This document shows, piece after piece, positions 1-7,846 of a stretch of DNA of 15,478 nt. Made by a program: the position numbers and the translations under genes. Each line of letters opens with the position of its first letter. Position 1 is the first letter of the stretch. The DNA is from JAJPJX01 sp964568355 (GTDB taxonomy: Bacteria; Acidobacteriota; Terriglobia; Bryobacterales; Bryobacteraceae): contig CAZMRK010000560.1 in the NCBI GenBank assembly GCA_964568355.1, forward strand, positions 1 to 15,478, read 5' to 3'. The notes below the pieces were generated by a model, which searched no databases, had not been told where the DNA came from, and saw only the letters and a program-made list of their open reading frames with translations.

Positions 1-1682
1 GGGCGCTCTGCCTGATCGATTCCGATTTGCTGGTCCCGCCCGATTTCCTGCGGCGCGGCCTCGCCGCATTGGGGCAGGGAAGCCGGGCCCTGCTGCCTTT
101 CACCGAAGTGCTCTATCTGGATGCGCCTTCCACCGCGCGCGCCATCGCTGGGCATCCCGGCGTTCCTCAGGGCCAGTTGTTCACCACTTCGCAGGGCGGC
201 TCGATGTGGGTAGAGGCGGCGCTCTACCAGGAACTGGGCGGTCACGACGAGCGCTTCCGAGGCTGGGGCCGCGAGGACCGCGAGTTCTGGAACCGCGTTT
301 CCCGCGCCACCCGCATCACCGTGCTGCCGGGCCGGATGCTGCATCTCGATCATCCCCGTCCTCCCATGGAGGACGAATGGGCCAGCGCGAACGAGCGCTT
401 GCTGGAGGCGATCGAGCGCAGCCGGACTCCGGCCTGGTCCGGCCTCATGGGCGATCCCGCGCGTTATGCCAAGGAGCAGCCGGCCGCGGCGCCTGCCGCC
501 GCGCCTCCCGCCCGCGATTGGGAGAATTGGCATCGCTGGGATGCCCGCCGCATCGAGCGCATCGCCGGCGGAGGCTGGTCGGCTGCGCGCCATCGCACTG
601 CCAGCCTCGCGGTACGCTATGGCGCGAGCGTCCTTGACGTCGGCTGCGGCCCCGGCGCTCTCTGGCCGTATCTCGAGGACGCGCGTCCCGGTGTGGCCGT
701 GACCGGCGTGGATGTCACCGCCGCCATGCTCAGCGCCGGCCGCCGGCTGTTCCCGCGGATCCCGGTCTGCCGCGCCGATAGCGGCCTGCTGCCGCTCCCT
801 TCGGCCTCTTTCGACGTCGTGCTGCTGCGCCACGTTCTGGAGCATCTGCCGGACTGGCTCATGGAAAGCACCCTGCGCGAGGCCTTGCGTGTAGGGCGCA
901 ACGCCGTGATCGCCGCCTTTTACGCCGCGCCCGCGGCTCCCGGGCGGCGGCGCGAGACCTGCCGTACCGGCGACCAGTTTCTGGAGACTCGCTGGGCCGT
1001 TGCCGATCTGCAAGGGCCGGTGGAACGGGCCGGCTGGCACGTCAGCCGGCGTCTGGCCGCCAGCGGCGGCGACGACACCATCTGGATTCTGCAGCCCGCC
1101 GCCGCGCCCCTTCAGTTCAGCATCATCATGCCCACCTACCGGCGGGCGCATACCATCCAGCGGGCGGTCGCCTCCGTCTGCGCTCAGACCTACCCACACT
1201 GGGAACTGATCGTCATCGACAACGCCGGCGATGCCGTCTACCGCTTCGACGATCCTCGCGTCCAGGTCTATCGCCACGCCGAACAGGCCAGCGCCAGCTA
1301 TGCCCGCAACCAGGGACTGCGCTACGCCGCCGGCGACCTGGTCTGTTTCTTTGATGACGACGACGAGATGTTTCCGGATTACCTGCAGCGTTTCGCCGAC
1401 CTGTTCGCCCGCCATCCGGGAGCCAAGATGGCGCGCTGCGGCATGTTGGTGCGGGAAGGACTCGTGAACCGCAGCTATGCCACGCCGGAGTGCTGCGTGC
1501 GCCGCGAATTCACCACGCCCACCTGGAGCAATCGCAGCACCTCCCACGACCAGATCTATTTCAAAGGCATCGCCGCAACGAATGGCTGGTCGGAAGCCAC
1601 CGGCGATATCGTCTCCATGGAAGACGCGCTCTGCCGGGCCCACACCGACCCCCACGGAGGCCTGCGAGCCGGCCGGCTGTAG
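1..1682 (+). CDS. Multidomain glycosyltransferase-methyltransferase-glycosyltransferase, 5' end missing
   Basis: The frame is open from base 3, so the gene starts upstream of the window. Three modules are visible. First, the end of a GT-A type glycosyltransferase: a DSD metal/nucleotide-sugar motif at about 18-26, then GWGREDREFW near 262-291, which resembles the galactosyltransferase C-terminal (GT7C-like) motif. Second, a class I SAM-dependent methyltransferase: motif I VLDVGCGPG at about 630-656, then GVDVT and a LRHVLEHLP segment typical of Methyltransf_11. Third, a family 2 glycosyltransferase: FSIIMPTYRR near 1115-1143, SYARNQGLRYAAGD, and a DDDD metal-binding cluster near 1352-1366. 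The protein ends at TAG only about 185 residues into the last domain, rather short for GT2. Such fusions usually build or modify surface polysaccharides or glycoprotein glycans; acceptor and sugars are unknown. The next gene is convergent and ends 6 bp beyond, with no terminator seen between. Confidence 0.9.
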   Translation, partial: ALCLIDSDLLVPPDFLRRGLAALGQGSRALLPFTEVLYLDAPSTARAIAGHPGVPQGQLFTTSQGGSMWVEAALYQELGGHDERFRGWGREDREFWNRVSRATRITVLPGRMLHLDHPRPPMEDEWASANERLLEAIERSRTPAWSGLMGDPARYAKEQPAAAPAAAPPARDWENWHRWDARRIERIAGGGWSAARHRTASLAVRYGASVLDVGCGPGALWPYLEDARPGVAVTGVDVTAAMLSAGRRLFPRIPVCRADSGLLPLPSASFDVVLLRHVLEHLPDWLMESTLREALRVGRNAVIAAFYAAPAAPGRRRETCRTGDQFLETRWAVADLQGPVERAGWHVSRRLAASGGDDTIWILQPAAAPLQFSIIMPTYRRAHTIQRAVASVCAQTYPHWELIVIDNAGDAVYRFDDPRVQVYRHAEQASASYARNQGLRYAAGDLVCFFDDDDEMFPDYLQRFADLFARHPGAKMARCGMLVREGLVNRSYATPECCVRREFTTPTWSNRSTSHDQIYFKGIAATNGWSEATGDIVSMEDALCRAHTDPHGGLRAGRL

Positions 1683-1688
1683 CCCCGC

Positions 1689-3797
1689 TCAGAACCCCAA
1701 ATCCTCCGGCAAAAAATCGGGATGCTCAAATAAGCTCTGGCCCAGGATGAACTGCACGATTACGTTGGGGTTGGGGATTGCAGCCCCATCGCTCGCGAAA
1801 AAGCCGGCGATCTGCTGCTGGGCCGCAATGCTGACGGCCAGGCCTCCGACGTCCGGTAGTTCCACCGTTCCGCTGTCCGGCGAAAGAAAGAACAGCAGGA
1901 ATGCGTGCGGATTGAGCGGCAGCGTCGGCAGCACCTGGCGTGCCAGGTCGTGCCGGTAGATCCAGGTGGTCTGGCGCATATTGGCCGCGCGGACCAGCGC
2001 GGTGTTCGCGGGATTCGGTACCGTTCGGTCGCCGCGCGCATACTGCCACAGCACCGGCTTGATGGGGACTCCGGGCAGTGTGGAGGAAAGCAGGTGGGGC
2101 GCGTAGGGAATCGGGTCGCCCACCGCCTGCAGCCATTCGAGCAGTTCGAAATGATTCTGGATCTCGATCGCGCCGGCCACCTGGTTCACTTTCACCGGCA
2201 GGTAGCGCAGCACGTAGTTCTCATTGAAATCGTCGCCCTGGTTGAGCAGCGTGGGCCGAAGACTGCGCAGTATTCCGGCCGCAAGCGAGTGGTAGGAAGG
2301 GCTCCAGCGCGTCAGGTCGATCACCGAGCCGCCGCCTACCGTTAGCGCGGATGCGCGGATGCGCGGCTCCACCGCGCTGACAATGGTGCCGTAGAGCGAG
2401 CCTAAAGAATCGCCGCCGTAATAAATATGCCCGGCGTCGAGATCCACCGCACCGTCGCCATCTACATCGATGCCCTTGCTGATGGCGCGGGTAAGCTGCA
2501 TGAGATCGATCGCGGTCTGGCGCAGGCAGTCCCGCAGGGCGACCGGTACGGGCGCGAAGATCAGGCAGCCTTCGGTGGCTTCGATCGCGCCATCGTGATT
2601 CAGATCGAGGCTGCGGCCGCCCGCCGGAATTGTTGCGCTTCCGGTGGAGGTGGTGATGGTCAGATTGCTCTTCGGGCCGAAACCGTGGCCCACCGCGTTG
2701 ATGGCGATCACAGCGATGCCGGCGCGATTGAGCGTGGGCGCTACGGCGGTTGGCCCGCCGAAGCGGTTATCGCCCAGCCCGTGGCCATAAATCACCACGG
2801 GATATCCGCCGGAAGGCGCGGGCTGGGACGGCAGCCACACGACAAACGGAATGGTGGAGGCCGTCGAGGGCAGCGGCACGTCCACGCCGGTGGGCTGCGG
2901 CGGAATCATCTGCTGGTCATTCAGAAATTGCGGCGAAACGAAGGAGCCGAACGCCACGCGCCCCACGCCCTGGAATAGCTGGTTGTCGACCGGAAGCGTG
3001 AAATCGCTGAAGGCCTCCGGCTCGGCGCCGGTCTGCTCATGCAGCGTGATGCCGCGGATCTCGGAGAAGGCGAATACGGAAGGCTCGCCCACCGGCGCCA
3101 CCTGCGGGTCCACCTGATCCAGGAGCGTCCGCGCCTTTTCCATCCAGACCGTCGTGCTGAGCGTGGTGAAGAAAGAGGCGCCGACGATATGCGCGGGAGC
3201 GAATCGCTCAGCCACCTGACCCACCGCCGCCGCCAGCGCCGCGCAGTAGGGCGTCTGCCCGCTGGGCTCCAGGCAGGCCGAAAAAGCCGGATCGGCCGCT
3301 ACCGGATTGCCGGCGGGATCGCGGACCGCGTCGGTTACCACCAGCGCATAGCGCCGGTGCTGATCGAACATGGCGTCTGGCTTGGCATAGACGGTATCGG
3401 TGTCGGGATCATAGACCAACTGGTTGATGTACATCACCTGGCCGGTTTTGGTGACGCCGTACTCCTCGTCGGTCAGATTCTCCAGCGCGACGAAGTAGAT
3501 GCCGTCGCGCAGCGTATCCGGATTCACGCGGCCGGAAAAGCGCACCACCAGCCTCGGCAGCAGGTTGAAACCGTCAATCTGGTTGATCAGCGAGAGCACA
3601 TTGCAGGTGCCGTCCTGAGGTCCGCAATCCGGCAGCGGCAGGTTGACCCGCAGGCTGGTCTTTTGGGCCGGATCGGGCAGCGTCAAAGCATCGCTGGGGA
3701 ACGGGCCGATGGCCGGATCGGAGGGATCGAAGCGGACCGTCACTCCGGCCGCGGCGAGCGGAAGAGCCGTCAGGAGCAGTACAAATGCGGCGCGCAT
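1689..3797 (-). CDS. Secreted lipase-like alpha/beta hydrolase (VolA/bacterial virulence factor lipase type)
   Basis: A 702-aa protein beginning with a Sec signal peptide (MRAAFVLLLTALPLAAAG, probable cleavage near residue 17). Residues about 22-110 (FDPSDPAIGPFPSD..., then LINQIDGFNLLPRLVVRFSG) resemble the N-terminal domain of bacterial virulence-factor lipases. An alpha/beta-hydrolase fold follows: YPVVIYGHGLGDN is a probable oxyanion region, the nucleophile elbow is GGDSLGS with Ser464, a candidate acid is Asp590 in GDRTVPN, and a candidate base is His631 in NPHAF. Two calcium-loop-like segments, DLNHDGAIEATE (398-409) and DVDGDGAVDLD (444-454), lie before the nucleophile. It is probably an exported esterase or lipase; the substrate is unknown. 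It starts 8 bp after the stop of the upstream Gfo/Idh/MocA-like gene, so the two are probably co-transcribed. No clear Shine-Dalgarno was seen before the ATG; translational coupling is possible. Confidence 0.85.
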   Translation of the reverse strand: MRAAFVLLLTALPLAAAGVTVRFDPSDPAIGPFPSDALTLPDPAQKTSLRVNLPLPDCGPQDGTCNVLSLINQIDGFNLLPRLVVRFSGRVNPDTLRDGIYFVALENLTDEEYGVTKTGQVMYINQLVYDPDTDTVYAKPDAMFDQHRRYALVVTDAVRDPAGNPVAADPAFSACLEPSGQTPYCAALAAAVGQVAERFAPAHIVGASFFTTLSTTVWMEKARTLLDQVDPQVAPVGEPSVFAFSEIRGITLHEQTGAEPEAFSDFTLPVDNQLFQGVGRVAFGSFVSPQFLNDQQMIPPQPTGVDVPLPSTASTIPFVVWLPSQPAPSGGYPVVIYGHGLGDNRFGGPTAVAPTLNRAGIAVIAINAVGHGFGPKSNLTITTSTGSATIPAGGRSLDLNHDGAIEATEGCLIFAPVPVALRDCLRQTAIDLMQLTRAISKGIDVDGDGAVDLDAGHIYYGGDSLGSLYGTIVSAVEPRIRASALTVGGGSVIDLTRWSPSYHSLAAGILRSLRPTLLNQGDDFNENYVLRYLPVKVNQVAGAIEIQNHFELLEWLQAVGDPIPYAPHLLSSTLPGVPIKPVLWQYARGDRTVPNPANTALVRAANMRQTTWIYRHDLARQVLPTLPLNPHAFLLFFLSPDSGTVELPDVGGLAVSIAAQQQIAGFFASDGAAIPNPNVIVQFILGQSLFEHPDFLPEDLGF

Positions 3798-3805
3798 GAG
3801 AGCGT

Positions 3806-4864
3806 CTATTTCAGAGGAATGGCCCGGCCGGTTTTGACCGATTGCTTCGCGGCCTCGATGATTTCCACCACCTGGACGTTGATATCGAGCGCGGTGAGCC
3901 CTTCCACCGGTTTGTGATTACGTATCGCGCTCACCATGTAGGCGATCGGTTCGGCCTGGTCCGGGGGCAGGGCTTCGAGCGGCAGATCTTTCGTCTCCTT
4001 GCCCTTGCGCAGCTCCAGTTTTCCGTTCTGGAGATACAGGCTGCCTTTCAGGCCGAAGACCTCCAGGTCCTGGAAGCCGCGCGGCAGATCCCAGCTTCCT
4101 TCAAAGAGCCCCACGCCGTTCTTGTAGTGCAGGATCAGCGTGGCATTGTCCTCCACTTTCGGAAACGTTTCCGGCCGCAAGTGATTGACCTGGGCGAATA
4201 CCGATTCGGGCCGGCCCAGGTACCAGAGGGACCACAGCGCGTTGTAGCAGCCGAAGTCCATCAGGGCGCCGGCGCCGTTCTTCACCGGATCGGTGAGCCA
4301 CTCAAAAAAGTACTTGCTGGCAACCCCCGTGGAACCCGGTCCGCCGTGTCCCACGATCCCGTGCAGGCGCCACACCTGGCCCAGTTCCCCGGCCTTGGCC
4401 GCCGCATGGGCCGCGTAGTTGGCCGGCCACCAGGCCATCTGGTAGTTGGTCATGACGCGGATCTCATGCTGCTGGGCCAGCTTGCGGATCTCCACGGCCT
4501 CTTTGTAGGTAGCTGCCAGCGGCTTTTCGAAAATCACGTTGATTTTGCGCGGCGCGCAAGTGGCAACAATCTCCAGATGGCGGTTATTCTCCACGAAAGA
4601 CCACACCAGGTCGGGCTTGGTCTCGTCCAGCATTTTCTTGTAATCGTCGAAAAAGCGAACAGAGCCCGCGCCGCGGCGCTTCGCCTCCGCCACCAGCTCC
4701 GGATTCGATTCGGCGATGCCGACGAGCTGCACATGCTCGCCTTTCAGCATAGTGGGCAGGTGGCCCCAAACGTGCGAGTGAACCAGGCCGATCACGGCCA
4801 TCTTGTACTGCTGCGCGGCCAGCGGCAGTGTGAGAAGAAATAGGCAGGCAACCAGGCGTTTCAT
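3806..4864 (-). CDS. Exported Gfo/Idh/MocA-family oxidoreductase-like protein
   Basis: A 352-aa protein of the Gfo/Idh/MocA family, which are NAD(P)-dependent sugar or inositol dehydrogenases and relatives. I chose the ATG at 4864 because it opens a clean Sec signal peptide (MKRLVACLFLLTLPLAAQQ); the 26-codon-longer reading starts inside the divergent gene and would bury that signal. An AGGA lies at 4876-4879, about 11 nt upstream. Family marks: a Rossmann-like start (KMAVIGLVHSHVWG, residues 21-34), the EKP motif at residues 113-115 (Lys114), the DFGCY segment in the C-terminal domain, and a tail typical of the family (ALDINVQVVEIIEAAKQSVKTG). The usual GxGxxG loop is replaced by GLVHSHVWG, and the signal peptide has no twin arginine. 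Cofactor and substrate are unknown. It is the first gene of a probable two-gene unit with the lipase-like gene. Confidence 0.88.
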   Translation of the reverse strand: MKRLVACLFLLTLPLAAQQYKMAVIGLVHSHVWGHLPTMLKGEHVQLVGIAESNPELVAEAKRRGAGSVRFFDDYKKMLDETKPDLVWSFVENNRHLEIVATCAPRKINVIFEKPLAATYKEAVEIRKLAQQHEIRVMTNYQMAWWPANYAAHAAAKAGELGQVWRLHGIVGHGGPGSTGVASKYFFEWLTDPVKNGAGALMDFGCYNALWSLWYLGRPESVFAQVNHLRPETFPKVEDNATLILHYKNGVGLFEGSWDLPRGFQDLEVFGLKGSLYLQNGKLELRKGKETKDLPLEALPPDQAEPIAYMVSAIRNHKPVEGLTALDINVQVVEIIEAAKQSVKTGRAIPLK

Positions 4865-4898
4865 GGAAATACTTATCCTAACATTCGAGAATAAAGGC

Positions 4899-4902
4899 AG
4901 GA
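4899..4902 (+). promoter_or_regulatory. Ribosome binding site deciding a GTG start
   Basis: An AGGA lies 7 nt before the GTG at 4910, with a further AAAGG at 4893-4897. It supports GTG as the start of the DCC-family gene; there is no nearby in-frame ATG, and the family motif begins only seven residues in. The interval between this gene and the divergent Gfo/Idh/MocA-like gene is only 45 bp, so at least one promoter must overlap coding sequence. I see no convincing -35/-10 pair. Confidence 0.55.
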
Positions 4903-4909
4903 CGCGCTG

Positions 4910-5317
4910 GTGACTCCGGAGCTGATTTTCTATGACGGACATTGCGGTTTATGCCACCATTTCGTGCGCTTCGTAGCGGCGCGGGATCAAGCAGAGGCCC
5001 GCTTTCGATTTGCGCCGCTCCAAGGGGAAACACTGCGCAGCCGCGTGCCGGCGCCTGTTCGCGAGACCTTGCCGGATAGCGTGGCCGTGCTGGCGGCTGA
5101 CGGCCGCCTGCTGGTGCGATCGAGCGCGGTGCTGTATGTACTGCAACGGCTGGGAGGTTTCTGGGGCGTTCCGGCCGCGCTGGGCCGCCTCGTTCCGGTG
5201 CCGCTGCGGGATCGCCTCTACGATGCGGCCGCCCGTCTCCGGCGGCGGCTCTTCGCTGCCCCGCCGGAGACCTGCCCGCTCGTTCCGCCGCCCTTGCGTG
5301 GACGCTTCCTACCCTAG
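4910..5317 (+). CDS. DCC-family (DUF393) thiol-disulfide oxidoreductase-like protein
   Basis: A 135-aa protein, the normal size of the DCC/DUF393 family, which has a predicted thioredoxin-like fold. The defining motif is at the extreme N-terminus: YDGHCGLCHHFVRFV, a D-x-x-C-x-x-C arrangement (YDGxCxLC in the family). Later family-like segments are RFRFAPLQGE, the central DSVAVLAADGRLLVRSSAVLYVLQRLGG, and a basic C-terminal part (LRDRLYDAAARLRRRLF). It is probably cytoplasmic, as no signal peptide or convincing membrane helix is seen. The physiological partner is unknown for most members. It stands alone on the + strand: divergent from the Gfo/Idh/MocA-like gene, convergent with ftsK, and followed by a hairpin with a T-run. 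Confidence 0.88.
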   Translation: MTPELIFYDGHCGLCHHFVRFVAARDQAEARFRFAPLQGETLRSRVPAPVRETLPDSVAVLAADGRLLVRSSAVLYVLQRLGGFWGVPAALGRLVPVPLRDRLYDAAARLRRRLFAAPPETCPLVPPPLRGRFLP

Positions 5318-5326
5318 TCGGTGTCG

Positions 5327-5353
5327 GAAAACCGAAACGGTAGTTTCGGTTTT
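5327..5353 (+). terminator. Hairpin with T-run, copy A of an inverted palindrome pair
   Basis: An 11-bp perfect stem (5328-5338 with 5343-5353) has a GGTA loop and is followed by a run ending at T5355, giving six T in a row on the + strand. It starts about 10 bp after the stop of the DCC gene, so it fits a rho-independent terminator for that gene. Because the stem begins with AAAA, the minus transcript of ftsK also reads a stem ending in UUUU, so it could work in both directions. The same 27-nt sequence recurs inverted at 5393-5419. Confidence 0.7.
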
Positions 5354-5392
5354 TTCGAGCGCGATCCAGTGGAATGAAGCACTTGCGAAGCT

Positions 5393-5419
5393 AAGACCGA
5401 AACTGCCGTTTCGGTTTTC
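5393..5419 (-). terminator. Hairpin directly after the ftsK stop, copy B of the palindrome pair
   Basis: The arms ACCGAAAC (5396-5403) and GTTTCGGT (5408-5415) pair perfectly around a TGCC loop, extended by one G-T and two A-T pairs. Read on the minus strand it matches copy A at 25 of 27 positions, differing by T/C at one loop base and one flank base. It begins one base after the ftsK stop codon, so it would be the first structure in the ftsK 3' end. On the + strand it is followed by TTTTCTT. Terminator function is inferred. Confidence 0.55.
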
Positions 5420-5420
5420 T

Positions 5421-7844
5421 TCACCGGACTTCGATCTCGCGCAGCCAGTCGGGCCGCTTGAGCACTTCGCGGGGCTTGCTTCCGTCGGGCGGGCCGATGA
5501 TGCCGTCGCGGTGCATCATGTCCAGAATGCGCGCGGCGCGACCATAGCCCAGGCGCAGGCGCCGCTGCAGCGTGGAAGTGGACGCCTTGCCCATCTCCAG
5601 CACGATGCGGACGGCATCTTCGTACATAGGATCCTGGTCGCCGGGCGGCGCGTCTTCGGGTTCGCTTTCTTCGCCGTCGTTCGGCGGAGCGATCAGGAAC
5701 GACTGATCGTATTCCGGTGCGGCCTGGTCCTTCCAGAAGGCCACGACGCGGTTGATTTCGTTCTCGCTGACGAATGCGCCATGTACGCGCGTCAGGCGCG
5801 ACGAGCCGGGCGGGAGAAACAGCATATCGCCCTTGCCCAGCAGATGCTCGGCGCCCATCACATCCAGAATGGTGCGCGAATCGACGCGGGTGGCCACGCG
5901 GAAGCTGATGCGGGCGGGGAAGTTGGCCTTGATCAGCCCGGTGATGACGTCCACGCTGGGCCGCTGCGTGGCCAGCACCAGGTGCATGCCGACCGCGCGG
6001 GCCATCTGCGCCAGCCGGGTGACGGATTCTTCCACGTTGCGCCCTTCGAGCATCATCAGATCGGCCAATTCGTCGATCAGGATCATGATGTAGGGCAGTG
6101 GGCGCAGATCCTCGGAGGTGGGCTCATTGCCGTCCTCGAAGAGGTTGCGCGGCTGCTCCTGCAGTTCGCGGATGCGCTTGTTGAACTGGTCGATGTTGCG
6201 CACGCCGTATTCGGCCAGCAGCCGCAGGCGGCGCTCCATCTCCAGCACGGCGTTGCGCAGCGCATTGGTGGCTTTCTTGGGGTCGGTAATCACCGGCGTG
6301 AGCAGGTGCGGAATTCCTTCATAGATGCCCAGCTCCACGCGCTTGGGATCCACCATGATCAGGCGCACCTCGTCCGGCGTGCACTTGAACAGGATGCTCA
6401 TGACCATGGAGTTGATCATGACGCTCTTGCCCGATCCGGTGGAGCCGGCGATCAGCAAGTGGGGCATGGATTCGAGTGCCGAGATCTTGATGCGCCCGTT
6501 GATGTCCTTGCCCAGGGAAAGCGTGATGCGCGACTGCGCGGCCTGAAACTCGTCGGATTCGAGCATCTGCCGCAGGCTGATGACCTCGCGGCGGGTATTG
6601 GGGACTTCGATGCCCACCGTGGGCTTGCCGGGAATGCGCTCGATCAGCACCGATTCGGCCTGCAGGCCCAGGCAAAGATCTTCGGTCAGGTTGATGATGC
6701 GGCTGTACTTGATGCCGGCATCGGGCTTGAACTCGAAGGTGGTGACCACTGGGCCGGGGTTGATCTGCACCACCGAGCCCAACACATTGAACTCTTCGAA
6801 TTTGGCCTTGATGCGCGCCGCGGTGTCTTTGAGCTCCTGCTCGTCGTAAGGATTGCGCGCCGGAATCGGGTTCAGCAGCGCGGTGGAGGGCAGGCGGAAG
6901 GTGGTCGGCACCTTTACCGCCGGAGGGGGAGGGGGAAGCGGCATTGGATCGGCGGCAGCAGGCGCGGCCTCTTCCAGGGGACAGATCGGAATTTCAGAGA
7001 GCACGGCCTGCGGCTCGGGCTCCGGCCCCGCAGCCGGTCCGGTAACCGGCGCAGGGGCGGCCGGGGCGTCCTCCCAGGGAGCATGATCGGCTTCGACGAC
7101 GGTCCGCCGCCGGGCTGCCTGCTCGGGCGTTTCGAGGAAGCCGGTCTCCACCGCTCTCGGCGCCCGGCGAGGCTCGCGCTCGGCTCGTTCGGCACGTTTG
7201 GCCGCCCGCTTTTCCGCGCGCAGACGGGCCTTTTCCTCCGCCTTCTGGCGGCGCTGGGCCAGCCAGCTCATCCAGGCCAGCGCCAGGCGGTGATAGACCG
7301 CAATCGGTCCGGCGAACCATTGGGAGAGCTTCGAGAGGGTAAAGGTCGAGACCAGGTATACGGAAACAACCAGCGCCGTGAAGGTCAGCACGATGGTGCC
7401 GGCCACGTTCAGATAGCGCAGCAGGTGATGTAAGAGGACGATTCCGAGCGAACCACCCAGCGGCACCACGCCGCCGAACAGCCGCACCGTGCGGAAGAAA
7501 GAGACCGACGCGCTCAGGCTGAGCAGCAGCAGTACGCTGCCGAACAGCTTCACGAAGGGAGCTTCCACGTCTTCGGAGCGAATCCACTTCCAGGCCATCA
7601 GGAAGGTAAGCAGGGGAAAGACGAAGGCCGTCAGTCCGAAAGTCTGCAGGAACAGGTCGGCGGCATATGCGCCGGGATAGCCGATCAGGTTGACCGGCTG
7701 AGCGGACTCCGAGGCGGTGTCCCAGGAGGGATCCTGGGCGTGATACGACGCCAGGCTGAGCAATAGCAGCAGGCCGCACGCCAGGAACAGAAAACCCGCT
7801 ACCTCATTGAGCCTTTTATGTTGGGTCGGTGATAAGAGCTTCAT
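5421..7844 (-). CDS. ftsK: DNA translocase FtsK/SpoIIIE
   Basis: An 807-aa membrane-anchored motor that pumps chromosomal DNA through the division septum and, in other bacteria, activates XerCD at dif. Hydrophobic helices occupy roughly residues 15-165 (four to five segments, for example AGFLFLACGLLLLLSLASY). An Arg/Lys/Glu/Ala-rich stretch at about 195-230 looks like a charged helix, followed by a Pro/Ala-rich linker to about 325. The motor then shows Walker A GSTGSGKS (Lys473) and Walker B ILIDELADLMM (near 586-590). The C-terminal winged-helix gamma domain is present (TLQRRLRLGYGRAARILDMM), so DNA-orienting function is likely retained. I prefer the ATG at 7844 over the GTG one codon upstream: the ATG shares its A with the uppP stop (TGATG), which suggests translational coupling. 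No good Shine-Dalgarno is seen. Confidence 0.96.
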   Translation of the reverse strand: MKLLSPTQHKRLNEVAGFLFLACGLLLLLSLASYHAQDPSWDTASESAQPVNLIGYPGAYAADLFLQTFGLTAFVFPLLTFLMAWKWIRSEDVEAPFVKLFGSVLLLLSLSASVSFFRTVRLFGGVVPLGGSLGIVLLHHLLRYLNVAGTIVLTFTALVVSVYLVSTFTLSKLSQWFAGPIAVYHRLALAWMSWLAQRRQKAEEKARLRAEKRAAKRAERAEREPRRAPRAVETGFLETPEQAARRRTVVEADHAPWEDAPAAPAPVTGPAAGPEPEPQAVLSEIPICPLEEAAPAAADPMPLPPPPPAVKVPTTFRLPSTALLNPIPARNPYDEQELKDTAARIKAKFEEFNVLGSVVQINPGPVVTTFEFKPDAGIKYSRIINLTEDLCLGLQAESVLIERIPGKPTVGIEVPNTRREVISLRQMLESDEFQAAQSRITLSLGKDINGRIKISALESMPHLLIAGSTGSGKSVMINSMVMSILFKCTPDEVRLIMVDPKRVELGIYEGIPHLLTPVITDPKKATNALRNAVLEMERRLRLLAEYGVRNIDQFNKRIRELQEQPRNLFEDGNEPTSEDLRPLPYIMILIDELADLMMLEGRNVEESVTRLAQMARAVGMHLVLATQRPSVDVITGLIKANFPARISFRVATRVDSRTILDVMGAEHLLGKGDMLFLPPGSSRLTRVHGAFVSENEINRVVAFWKDQAAPEYDQSFLIAPPNDGEESEPEDAPPGDQDPMYEDAVRIVLEMGKASTSTLQRRLRLGYGRAARILDMMHRDGIIGPPDGSKPREVLKRPDWLREIEVR

Positions 7845-7846
7845 CA
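7842..7846 (-). promoter_or_regulatory. TGATG stop-start overlap joining uppP and ftsK
   Basis: On the minus strand the uppP stop TGA (7846-7844) and the ftsK ATG (7844-7842) share one base. With no Shine-Dalgarno upstream of ftsK, re-initiation by ribosomes finishing uppP is the simplest reading. A GTG immediately before (7847-7845) is a less likely alternative start. Confidence 0.6.

Larger units (their letters stand above)
5327..5419. repeat. Inverted pair of near-identical 27-nt palindromes (REPIN-like arrangement)
   Basis: Copies A and B are each palindromic, opposite in orientation, and separated by 39 bp that share no obvious structure beyond a short GAAGC direct repeat. The whole unit fills the gap between the DCC gene and ftsK. 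Two opposed REP-type palindromes at this spacing is the REPIN layout, but a pair of back-to-back terminators explains it too. No transposase is nearby and no target-site duplication was recognised. Confidence 0.5.

Noticed and set aside
4865..4909. Sigma-70 promoters between the divergent genes
   Set aside because: The interval has some A/T-rich sequence, but I could not place a -35/-10 pair with acceptable spacing for either direction.
4865..4942. A 26-codon upstream extension of the Gfo/Idh/MocA-like gene
   Set aside because: It would overlap the divergent DCC gene and bury the signal peptide that starts at the ATG at 4864.
5327..5419. A riboswitch or CRISPR-like repeat
   Set aside because: There are only two copies, in inverted rather than direct orientation, at the 3' ends of convergent genes. 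That does not fit an array or a 5' leader.
5010..7433. An 807-codon open frame on the + strand opposite ftsK
   Set aside because: It is antisense to a clear FtsK with Walker motifs, reads as low-complexity His/Gln/Arg/Gly-rich sequence, runs through the DCC gene and both hairpins, and shows no domain. It is a GC-driven shadow.
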